A model generated the notes under the pieces. It was not told the origin of the DNA, did no database searches, and was given only the letters and a program-made list of their open reading frames with translations. This document shows positions 1-10,235 of a DNA stretch of 64,000 bases, piece by piece. This DNA comes from Ptiloglossa arizonensis (taxonomy: Eukaryota > Arthropoda > Insecta > Hymenoptera > Colletidae), in assembly GCF_051014685.1 (NCBI RefSeq), contig NW_027478851.1, positions 62,001 through 126,000 on the forward strand, given 5' to 3'. A program made the position numbers and the translations under genes. Positions within the stretch are counted from its first letter, which is position 1. Every line of letters begins with the position of its first letter.

Positions 1-6
1 CAATCC

Positions 7-23
7 GTTCGCGAGATATGGGA
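7..23 (+). promoter_or_regulatory. CENP-B-box-like 17 bp segment (8 of 9 core positions), present in most monomers
   Basis: The segment GTTCGCGAGATATGGGA compared with the CENP-B box core NTTCGNNNNANNCGGGN matches TTCG, A and GGG; only the first C of CGGG is replaced by T. It recurs with the monomer period in both families, for example at 58,576-58,592 in B. In monomers with GAATTATGGG the central A is also lost, giving 7 of 9. The CENP-B box is known to bind CENP-B in mammals. Whether any protein binds here is unknown, and a chance match amplified with the satellite is possible. Confidence 0.3.
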
Positions 24-118
24 GTTTGAAGCCAAGAAATGGTTGAGAAGGCAAAAAATTTTTCGCACTTCTGCTGCTCCAAAAGCTTAAACAGAATGGC
101 CTAGGGAAAAAATACACA

Positions 119-135
119 TACCGTTGTAATCGAGC
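119..135 (+). promoter_or_regulatory. Second, weaker CENP-B-box-like segment in the monomer
   Basis: In the usual monomer this segment reads TACCGTTGTAATCGGGC. It keeps CG, A and CGGG of the CENP-B box core but has AC for TT, which is 7 of 9 positions; against the human box it agrees at about 11 of 17. The first monomer itself carries CGAG in place of CGGG. The block is one of the best conserved parts of the monomer across families A and B. Binding is not shown. Confidence 0.2.
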
Positions 136-806
136 GAGATTCTACTTTCAGATGCAATAGGAATTTTTGGGTTAGGTCAATCCGTTCGCGAGATATGGGA
201 ATTTGAAGCTAAGAAATGGTTGAGAAGGCAAAAAATTTTTGGCAATTCGGCTGATCGAAACGCTTAACCAGAATGGCCTAGGGAAAAATACACATACCGT
301 TGTAATCGGGCGAGCTTCTACTTTCAGATGCAATAGGAATTTTTGGGTTAGGTCAATCCGTTCGCGAGATATGGGACTTTGAAGCTAAGAAATAGTTGAG
401 AAGACAACAAATTTTTCGCAATTCTGCTGCTCCAAACGCTTAACCAGAATGGCCTAGGGAAAAAATACACATACCGTTGAAATCGGGCGAGTTTCTACTT
501 TCAGTCGCAACAGGAATTTTTGGGTTATGTTAATCCGTTCGCGAATTATGGGAGTTTGAAGCCAAGAAATGGTTGAGAAGGCAAAAAATTTGTCGCAATT
601 CTGCTGCTCCAAACGCTTAACCAGAATGGCCTAGGGAAAAAATGCACATACCGTTGTAATCGGGCGAGTTTCTGCTTTCAGTCGCAACAGGAATTTTTGG
701 GTTATGTCAATCCGTTCGCGAATTATGGGAGTTTGAAGCCAAGAAATGGTTGAGAAGGCAAAAAATTTTTCGCAATTCTGCTGCTCCAAACGCTTAACCA
801 GAATGG

Positions 807-1352
807 CCTAGGGAAAAAATACACATACGGTTGTAATCGGGCGAGCTTCTACTTTCAGATGCAATAGGAGTTTTTGGGTTATGTCAATCCGTTCGCGAGA
901 TATGGGAGTTTGAAGCCAAGAAATGGTTGAGAAGGCAAAAAATTCTTCGCAATTCTGCTGCTCCAAACGCTTAACCAGACTGGCCTAGGGAAAAAATACA
1001 CATACCGTTGTAATCGGGCGAGTTTCTGCTTTCAGTCGCAACAGGAATTTTTGGGTTATGTCAATCCGTTCGCGAATTATGGGAGTTTGAAGCCAAGAAA
1101 TGGTTGAGAAGGCAAAAAATTCTTCGCAATTCTGCTGCTCCAAACGCTTAACCAGACTGGCCTAGGGAAAAAATACACATACCCTTGTAAACGGGCGAGT
1201 TTCTACTTTCAGTCGCAACAGGAATTTTTGGGTTATGTCAATCCGTTCGCGAATTATGGGAGTTTGAAGCCAAGAAATGGTTGAGAAGGCAAAAAATTTT
1301 TCGCAATTCTGCTGCTCCAAACGCTTAACCAGAATGGCCTAGGGAAAAAATA
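807..1352 (+). repeat. Three-monomer block repeated 9 monomers downstream (about 2,400-2,944)
   Basis: The series ACACATACGG, AATAGGAGTTTTTGGG, CCAGACTGG and ATACCCTTGTAAACGG occurs here and again at an offset of 1,593 bp. The offset drops to 1,592 after a one-base loss at about 2,646. The downstream copy has several private changes (GAAGCAAAG, CAAATAATTC, ATTCGGCTGC), so this exchange is older than the near-perfect ones further right. Confidence 0.7.
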
Positions 1353-3228
1353 CACATACCGTTGAAATCGGGCGAGTTTCTACTTTCAGTCGCAACAGGA
1401 ATTTTTGGGTTACGTTAATCCGTTCGCGAATTATGGGAGTTTGAAGCCAAGAAATGGTTGAGAAGGCAAAAAATTTGTCGCAATTCTGCTGCTCCAAACG
1501 CTTAACCAGAATGGCCTAGGGAAAAAATGCACATACCGTTGTAATCGGGCGAGTTTCTACTTTCAGACGCAATAGGAATTTTTGGGTTATGTCAATCCGT
1601 TCGCGAGATATGGGAGTTTGAAGCCAAGAAATGGTTGAGAAGGGAAAAAATTTTTCGCAATTCTGCTGCTCCAAACGCTAAACCAGAATGGCCTAGGGAA
1701 AAAATACACATACGGTTGTAATCGGGCGAGCTTCTACTTTCAGATGCAATAGGAATTTTTGGGTTATGTCAATCCGTTCGCGAGATATGGGAGTTTGAAG
1801 CCAAGAAATGGTTGAGAAGGCAAAAAATTCTTCGCAATTCTGCTGCTCCAAACGCTTAACCAGACTGGCCTAGGGAAAAAATACACATACCGTTGTAATC
1901 GTGCGAGTTTCTGCTTTCAGTCGCAACAGGAATTTTTGGGTTATGTCAATCCGTTCGCGAATTATGGGAGTTTGAAGCCAAGAAATGGTTGAGAAGGCAA
2001 AAAATTTTTCGCAATTCTGCTGCTCCAAACGCTTAACCAGAATGGCCTAGGGAAAAAATACACATACGGTTGTAATCGGGCGAGCTTCTACTTTCAGATG
2101 CAATAGGAATTTTTGGGTTATGTCAATCCGTTCGCGAGATATGGGAGTTTGAAGCCAAGAAATGGTTGAGAAGGCAAAAAATTCTTCGCAATTCTGCTGC
2201 TCCAAACGCTTAACCAGACTGGCCTAGGGAAAAAATACACATACCGTTGTAATCGGGCGAGTTTCTACTTTCAGATGCAATAGGAATTTTTGGGTAAGGT
2301 CAATCCGTTCGCGAGATATGGGAGTTTGAAGGCAAGAAATGGTTGAGAAGGCAAAAAATTTTTCGCACTTCTGCTGCTCCAAACGTTTAATCAGAATGGC
2401 CTAGGGAAAAAATACACATACGGTTGTAATCGGGCGAGCTTCTACTTTCAGATGCAATAGGAGTTTTTGGGTTATGTCAATCCGTTCGCGAGATATGGGA
2501 GTTTGAAGCAAAGAAATGGTTGAGAAGGCAAAAAATTCTTCGCAATTCTGCTGCTCCAAACGCTTAACCAGACTGGCCTAGGGAAAAAATACACATACCG
2601 TTGTAATCGGGCGAGTTTCTGCTTTCAGTCGCAACAGGAATTTTTGGTTATGTCAATCCGTTCGCGAATTATGGGAGTTTGAAGCCAAGAAATGGTTGAG
2701 AAGGCAAATAATTCTTCGCAATTCGGCTGCTCCAAACGCTTAACCAGACTGGCCTAGGGAAAAAATACACATACCCTTGTAAACGGGCGAGTTTCTACTT
2801 TCAGTCGCAACAGGAATTTTTGGGTTATGTCAATCCGTTCGCGAATTATGGGAGTTTGAAGCCAAGAAATGGTTGAGAAGGCAAAAAATTTTTCGCAATT
2901 CTGCTGCTCCAAACGCTTAACCAGAATGGCCTAGGGAAAAAATAAACATACCGTTGTAATCGGGCGAGTTTCTACTTTCAGACGCAATAGGAATTTTTGG
3001 GTTAGGTCAATCCGTTCGCGAGATATGGGAGTTTGAAGCCAAGAAATAGTTGAGAAGAGAAAAAATTTTTCGCAATTCTGCTGCTCCAAACGCTTAACCA
3101 GAATGGCCTAGGGAAAAAATACACATACCGTTGTAATCGGGCGAGCTTCTACTTTCAGATGCCATAGGAATTTTTGGGTTAGGTCAATCCGTTCGCGAGA
3201 TATGGGAGTTTGAAGCCAAGAAATGGTG

Positions 3229-3405
3229 AAGAAGGCAAAAAATTTTTGGCAATTCTGCTGCTCCAATCGCTTAACCAGTATGGCCTATGGAAAAAATACG
3301 CATACCGTTGTAATCGGGCGAGTTTCTACTTTCAGACGTAGCAGGAATTTTTGGGTCTGGTCAATCAGTTCGCGAGATATGGGACTTTGAAGCTAAGAAA
3401 CGGTT
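3229..3405 (+). repeat. Variant monomer class with GGTGAAGAAGG and TACGCATACC
   Basis: This monomer combines GGTGAAGAAGG (for GGTTGAGAAGG), CCAGTATGGCCTATGG (which destroys CCTAGG), TACGCATACC, ACGTAGCAGG and TCTGGTCAATCAGTTCGC. The same linked set, with minor changes, recurs at about 9,950, 11,900, 12,605, 14,730, 15,435, 17,565, 17,910, 21,810 and 22,155. I did not find it right of 24,600, so it marks the left subdomain of the array. The boundaries given are approximate. Confidence 0.75.
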
Positions 3406-3892
3406 GAGAAGGCATAAAATTTTTCGCAATTCTGCTGCTCCAAACGCTTAACCAGAATGGCCTAAGGAAAAAATACACACACGGTTGTAATCGGGCGAGT
3501 TTCTACTTTCAGACGCAGCAGGAATTTTTGGGTTTGGTCAATCCGTTCGCGACATATGGGAGTTTGAAGCCAAGAAATGGTTGAGAAGGCAAAAAATTTT
3601 TCGCACTTCTGCTGCTCCAAACGCTTAACCAGAATGGCCTAGGGAAAAAATACACATACCGTTGTAATCGGGCGAGATTCTACTTTCAGATGCAATAGGA
3701 ATTTTTGGGTTAGGTCAATCCGTTCGCGCGATATGGGAGTTTGAAGCTGAGAAATGGTTGAGAAGACAACAAATTTTTCGCAAATCTGCTGCTCAAAACG
3801 CTTAACCAGAATGGCCTAGGGAAAAAATACACATACCGTTGTGATCGGGCGAGCTTCTACTTTCAGATGCCATAGGAATTTTTGGGTTAGGT

Positions 3893-5244
3893 CAATCCGT
3901 TCGCGAGATATGGGAGTTTGAAGCCAAGAAATGGTTGAGAAGGCAAAAAATTTTTCGCACTTCTGCTGCTCCAAAAGCTTAAACAGAATGGCCTAGGGAA
4001 AAAATACACATACCGTTGTAATCGAGCGAGATTCTACTTTCAGATGCAATAGGAATTTTTGGGTTAGGTCAATCCGTTCGCGAGATATGGGAATTTGAAG
4101 CTAAGAAATGGTTGAGAAGGCAAAAAATTTTTGGCAATTCGGCTGATCGAAACGCTTAACCAGAATGGCCTAGGGAAAAATACACATACCGTTGTAATCG
4201 GGCGAGCTTCTACTTTCAGATGCAATAGGAATTTTTGGGTTAGGTCAATCCGTTCGCGAGATATGGGACTTTGAAGCTAAGAAATAGTTGAGAAGACAAC
4301 AAATTTTTCGCAATTCTGCTGCTCCAAACGCTTAACCAGAATGGCCTAGGGAAAAAATACACATACCGTTGAAATCGGGCGAGTTTCTACTTTCAGTCGC
4401 AACAGGAATTTTTGGGTTATGTTAATCCGTTCGCGAATTATGGGAGTTTGAAGCCAAGAAATGGTTGAGAAGGCAAAAAATTTGTCGCAATTCTGCTGCT
4501 CCAAACGCTTAACCAGAATGGCCTAGGGAAAAAATGCACATACCGTTGTAATCGGGCGAGTTTCTGCTTTCAGTCGCAACAGGAATTTTTGGGTTATGTC
4601 AATCCGTTCGCGAATTATGGGAGTTTGAAGCCAAGAAATGGTTGAGAAGGCAAAAAATTTTTCGCAATTCTGCTGCTCCAAACGCTTAACCAGAATGGCC
4701 TAGGGAAAAAATACACATACGGTTGTAATCGGGCGAGCTTCTACTTTCAGATGCAATAGGAGTTTTTGGGTTATGTCAATCCGTTCGCGAGATATGGGAG
4801 TTTGAAGCCAAGAAATGGTTGAGAAGGCAAAAAATTCTTCACAATTCTGCTGCTCCAAACGCTTAACCAGACTGGCCTAGGGAAAAAATACACATACCGT
4901 TGTAATCGGGCGAGTTTCTGCTTTCAGTCGCAACAGGAATTTTTGGGTTATGTCAATCCGTTCGCGAATTATGGGAGTTTGAAGCCAAGAAATGGTTGAG
5001 AAGGCAAAAAATTCTTCGCAATTCTGCTGCTCCAAACGCTTAACCAGACTGGCCTAGGGAAAAAATACACATACCCTTGTAAACGGGCGAGTTTCTACTT
5101 TCAGTCGCAACAGGAATTTTTGGGTTATGTCAATCCGTTCGCGAATTATGGGAGTTTGAAGCCAAGAAATGGTTGAGAAGGCAAAAAATTTTTCGCAATT
5201 CTGCTGCTCCAAACGCTTAACCAGAATGGCCTAGGGAAAAAATA
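3893..5244 (+). repeat. Right copy of the 22-monomer displaced duplication
   Basis: This is the partner of 1-1,352. The monomers between the two copies (about 1,353-3,892) are family A but carry a different variant order. From about 4,411 this copy is also the left unit of a 10-monomer tandem duplication, so the two events are nested. Confidence 0.83.
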
Positions 5245-7950
5245 AACATACCGTTGTAATCGGGCGAGTTTCTACTTTCAGACGCAATAGGAATTTTTGG
5301 GTTAGGTCAATCCGTTCGCGAGATATGGGAGTTTGAAGCCAAGAAATAGTTGAGAAGGGAAAAAATTTTTCGCAATTCTGCTGCTCCAAACGCTTAACCA
5401 GAATGGCCTAGGGAAAAAATACACATACTGTTGTAATCGGGCGAGTTTCTACTTTCAGACGCAATAGGAATTTTTGGATTAGGTCAATCCGTTCGCGAGA
5501 TATGGGAGTTTGAAGCCAAGAAATGGTTGAGAAGGGAAAAAATTTTTCGCAATTCTGCTGCTCCAAACGCTTAACCAGAATGGCCTAGGGAAAAAATACA
5601 CATACCGTAGTAATCGGGCGAGCTTCTACTTTCAGATGCTATAGGAATTTTTGGGTTAGGTCAATCCGTTCGCGAGATATGGGAGTTTGAAGCCAAGAAA
5701 TGGTTGAGAAGGCAAAAAATTTTTCGCACTTCTGCTGCTCCAAAAGCTTAAACAGAATGGCCTAGAGAAAAAATACACATACCGTTGTAATCGGGCGAGC
5801 TTCTACTTTCAGATGCAATAGGAATTTTTGGGAAAGGTCAATCCGTTCGCGAGATATGGGAGTTTGAAGCCAAGAAATGGTTGAGGAGGCAAAAAACTTT
5901 TCGCAATTCTGCTGCTCCAAACGCTTAACCAGAATGGCCTAGGGAAAAAATACACATACCGTTGTAATCGGGCGAGTTTCTACTTTCAGACGCAGCAGGA
6001 ATTTTTGGGTTTGGTCAATCCGTTCGCGAGATATGGGACTTTGAAGCTAAGAAATGGTTGAGAAGGCAAAAAATTTTTCGCACTTCTGCTGCTCCAAACG
6101 TTTAACCAGAATGGCCTAGGGAAAAAATACACATATGGTTGTAATCGGGCGAGCTTCTACTTTCAGATGCAATAGAAATTTTTGGGTTATGTTAATCCGT
6201 TCGCGAATTATGGGAGTTTGAATCCAAGAAATGGTTGAGAAGGCAAAAAATTTGTCGCAATTCTGCTGCTCCAAACGCTTAACCAGAATGGCCTAGGGAA
6301 AAAATGCACATACCGTTGTAATCGGGCGAGTTTCTGCTTTCAGTCGCAACAGGAATTTTTGGGTTATGTCAATCCGTTCGCGAATTATGGGAGTTTGAAG
6401 CCAAGAAATGGTTGAGAAGGCAAAAAATTTTTCGCAATTCTGCTGCTCCAAACGCTTAACCAGAATGGCCTAGGGAAAAAATACACATACGGTTGTAATC
6501 GGGCGAGCTTCTACTTTCAGATGCAATAGGAGTTTTTGGGTTATGTCAATCCGTTCGCGAGATATGGGAGTTTGAAGCCAAGAAATGGTTGAGAAGGCAA
6601 AAAATTCTTCGCAATTCTGCTGCTCCAAACGCTTAACCAGACTGGCCTAGGGAAAAAATACACATACCGTTGTAATCGGGCGAGTTTCTGCTTTCAGTCG
6701 CAACAGGAATTTTTGGGTTATGTCAATCCGTTCGCGAATTATGGGAGTTTGAAGCCAAGAAATGGTTGAGAAGGCAAAAAATTCTTCGCAATTCTGCTGC
6801 TCCAAACGCTTAACCAGACTGGCCTAGGGAAAAAATACACATACCCTTGTAAACGGGCGAGTTTCTACTTTCAGTCGCAACAGGAATTTTTGGGTTATGT
6901 CAATCCGTTCGCGAATTATGGGAGTTTGAAGCCAAGAAATGGTTGAGAAGGCAAAAAATTTTTCGCAATTCTGCTGCTCCAAACGCTTAACCAGAATGGC
7001 CTAGGGAAAAAATAAACATACCGTTGTAATCGGGCGAGTTTCTACTTTCAGACGCAATAGGAATTTTTGGGTTAGGTCAATCCGTTCGCGAGATATGGGA
7101 GTTTGAAGCCAAGAAATAGTTGAGAAGGGAAAAAATTTTTCGCAATTCTGCTGCTCCAAACGCTTAACCAGAATGGCCTAGGGAAAAAATACACATACCG
7201 TTGTAATCGGGCGAGTTTCTACTTTCAGACGCAATAGGAATTTTTGGATTAGGTCAATCCGTTCGCGAGATATGGGAGTTTGAAGCCAAGAAATGGTTGA
7301 GAAGGGAAAAAATTTTTCGCAATTCTGCTGCTCCAAACGCTTAACCAGAATGGCCTAGGGAAAAAATACACATACCGTAGTAATCGGGCGAGCTTCTACT
7401 TTCAGATGCTATAGGAATTTTTGGGTTAGGTCAATCCGTTCGCGAGATATGGGAGTTTGAAGCCAAGAAATGGTTGAGAAGGCAAAAAATTTTTCGCACT
7501 TCTGCTGCTCCAAAAGCTTAAACAGAATGGCCTAGAGAAAAAATACACATACCGTTGTAATCGGGCGAGCTTCTACTTTCAGATGCAATAGGAATTTTTG
7601 GGAAAGGTCAATCCGTTCGCGAGATATGGGAGTTTGAAGCCAAGAAATGGTTGAGGAGGCAAAAAACTTTTCGCAATTCTGCTGCTCCAAACGCTTAACC
7701 AGAATGGCCTAGGGAAAAAATACACATACCGTTGTAATCGGGCGAGTTTCTACTTTCAGACGCAGCAGGAATTTTTGGGTTTGGTCAATCCGTTCGCGAG
7801 ATATGGGACTTTGAAGCTAAGAAATGGTTGAGAAGGCAAAAAATTTTTCGCACTTCTGCTGCTCCAAACGTTTAACCAGAATGGCCTAGGGAAAAAATAC
7901 ACATATGGTTGTAATCGGGCGAGCTTCTACTTTCAGATGCAATAGAAATT
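4411..7950 (+). repeat. 10-monomer tandem duplication, 2 x 1,770 bp
   Basis: Unit 1 is about 4,411-6,180 and unit 2 about 6,181-7,950, with an offset of exactly 10 x 177. The junction lies in a hybrid monomer at about 6,180, where GCAATAGAAATTTTTGGG, the unit's own end, runs into TTATGTTAATCC, the unit's own beginning. Unit 2 ends with the same AATAGAAATTTTTGGG and then continues with the ancestral TAAGGTCAATCC. The few differences include CATACTG at 5,426 against CATACCG in unit 2, and GAAGCC against GAATCC at about 6,220. Confidence 0.87.
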
Positions 7951-9506
7951 TTTGGGTAAGGTCAATCCGTTCGCGAGATATGGGAGTTTGAAGCCAAGAA
8001 ATGGTTGAGAAGGCAAAAAATTTTTCGCACTTCTGCTGCTCCAAACGCTTAACCAGAATGGCCTAGGGAAAAAATACACATACCGTTGTAATCGGGCGAG
8101 TTTCTGCTTTCAGTCGCAACAGGAATTTTTGGGTTATGTCAATCCGTTCGCGAATTATGGGAGTTTGAAGCCAAGAAATGGTTGAGAAGGCAAAAAATTC
8201 TTCGCAATTCTGCTGCTCCCAAACGCTTAACCAGACTGGCCTAGGGAAAAAATACACATACCCTTGTAAACGGGCGAGTTTCTACTTTCAGTCGCAACAG
8301 GAATTTTTGGGTTATGTCAATCCGTTCGCGAATTATGGGAGTTTGAAGCCAAGAAATGGTTGAGAAGGCAAAAAATTTTTCGCAATTCTGCTGCTCCAAA
8401 CGCTTAACCAGAATGGCCTAGGGAAAAAATAAACATACCGTTGTAATCGGGCGAGTTTCTACTTTCAGACGCAATAGGAATTTTTGGGTTAGGTCAATCC
8501 GTTCGCGAGATATGGGAGTTTGAAGCCAAGAAATAGTTGAGAAGGGAAAAAATTTTTCGCAATTCTGCTGCTCCAAACGCTTAACCAGAATGGCCTAGGG
8601 AAAAAATACACATACTGTTGTAATCGGGCGAGTTTCTACTTTCAGACGCAATAGGAATTTTTGGATTAGGTCAATCCGTTCGCGAGATATGGGAGTTTGA
8701 AGCCAAGAAATGGTTGAGAAGGGAAAAAATTTTTCGCAATTCTGCTGCTCCAAACGCTTAACCAGAATGGCCTAGGGAAAAAATACACATACCGTAGTAA
8801 TCGGGCGAGCTTCTACTTTCAGATGCTATAGGAATTTTTGGGTTAGGTCAATCCGTTCGCGAGATATGGGAGTTTGAAGCCAAGAAATGGTTGAGAAGGC
8901 AAAAAATTTTTCGCACTTCTGCTGCTCCAAAAGCTTAAACAGAATGGCCTAGAGAAAAAATACACATACCGTTGTAATCGGGCGAGCTTCTACTTTCAGA
9001 TGCAATAGGAATTTTTGGGAAAGGTCAATCCGTTCGCGAGATATGGGAGTTTGAAGCCAAGAAATGGTTGAGGAGGCAAAAAACTTTTCGCAATTCTGCT
9101 GCTCCAAACGCTTAACCAGAATGGCCTAGGGAAAAAATACACATACCGTTGTAATCGGGCGAGTTTCTACTTTCAGACGCAGCAGGAATTTTTGGGTTTG
9201 GTCAATCCGTTCGCGAGATATGGGACTTTGAAGCTAAGAAATGGTTGAGAAGGCAAAAAATTTTTCGCACTTCTGCTGCTCCAAACGTTTAACCAGAATG
9301 GCCTAGGGAAAAAATACACATATGGTTGTAATCGGGCGAGCTTCTACTTTCAGATGCAATAGAAATTTTTGGGTAAGGTCAATCCGTTCGCGAGATATGG
9401 GAGTTTGAAGCCAAGAAATGGTTGAGAAGGCAAAAAATTTTTCGCACTTCTGCTGCTCCAAACGCTTAACCAGAATGGCCTAGGGAAAAAATACACATAC
9501 CGTTGT
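6673..9506 (+). repeat. 8-monomer tandem duplication, 2 x 1,417 bp, overlapping the 10-monomer unit
   Basis: The stretch 6,673-8,089 is repeated as 8,090-9,506 with an offset of 1,417 bp, which is 8 x 177 plus one. The extra base is a third C in GCTCCCAAACG at 8,218-8,220. The right unit therefore holds a third copy of most of the 10-monomer block. That third copy reads CATACTG at about 8,611, like the first unit and unlike the second, so the order of events was not a simple stepwise copy. Confidence 0.83.
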
Positions 9507-10235
9507 AATCGTGCGAGATTCTACTTTCAGATGCAATAGGAATTTTTGGGTTAGGTCAATCCGTTCGCGCGATATGGGAGTTTGAAGCTGAGAAATGGTT
9601 GAGAAGACAACAAATTTTTCGCACATCTGCTGCTCAAAACGCTTAACAAGAATGGCCTAGGGAAAAAATACACATACCGTTGTGATCGGGCGAGTTTCTA
9701 CTTTCTGTCGCATCAGGAATTTTTGGGTTAGGTCAATCCGTTCACGAGATATGGGACTTTGAAGCTAAGAAATGGTTGACAAGACAACAAATTTTTCGCA
9801 CTTCTGCTGCTCCAATCGCTTAACCAGAATGGCCTAGGGGTAAAATACACGTACCGTTGTAATCGGGCGAGTTTCTACTTTCAAATGCAATAGGAATTTT
9901 TGGGTTAGGTCGATCCGTTCGCGAGATATGGGAGTTTGAAGCCAAGAAATGGTGAAGAAGGCAAAAAATTTTTGGCAATTCTGCTGCTCCAAACGCTTAA
10001 CCAGTATGGCCTATGGAAAAAATACGCATACCGTTGTAATCGGGCGAGTTTCTACTTTCAGACGTAGCAGGAATTTTTGGGTCTGGTCAATCAGTTCGCG
10101 AGATATGGGACTTTGAAGCTAAGCAACGGTTGAGAAGGCATAAAATTTTTCGCAATTCTGCTGCTCCAAACGCTTAACCAGAATGGCCTAAGGAAAAAAT
10201 ACACATACGGTTGTAATCGGGCGAGTTTCTACTTT

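Larger units (their letters stand above)
1..177 (+). repeat. Family A monomer, reference copy
   Basis: This is the first complete monomer; the next starts at 178. In order it holds a CENP-B-box-like segment (7-23), a GAAGCCAAGAAATGGTTGAGAAGG block, an A6T5 tract (about 53-63), a CTGCTGCTCC block, the palindrome CCTAGG (about 100-105) followed by A6, the ACCGTTGTAATCG block (about 120-132), and AGGAATTTTTGGGTTAGGT at the end. This copy has two private-looking variants, AAAAGCTTAAACAG and CGAGCGAG, and both reappear in the copy 3,892 bp downstream. The length is divisible by three, so any open frame stays open into the next copy. Confidence 0.9.
1..1352 (+). repeat. Left copy of a 22-monomer displaced duplication (partner 3,893-5,244)
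   Basis: The stretch matches 3,893-5,244 at a constant offset of 3,892 bp (22 monomers minus 2). The rare variants CGAGCGAG, GGCTGATCGAAACGC and ATACCCTTGTAAACGG occur in the same order in both copies. The only difference I noted is TTCGCA here against TTCACA at about 4,850. The match ends where this copy reads AATACACATA and the partner reads AATAAACATA. The left end lies outside the window, so the true length is unknown. Confidence 0.85.

Noticed and set aside
1..177. Half-monomer substructure (two ~88 bp subrepeats)
   Set aside because: CCGTT and AATTTTT recur within the monomer, but their spacing and flanks do not align into two related halves.
8063..8363. Overlapping frames on both strands (64 and 61 codons)
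   Set aside because: They arise from the one-base insertion at 8,218-8,220, which shifts frame and avoids the usual stops.
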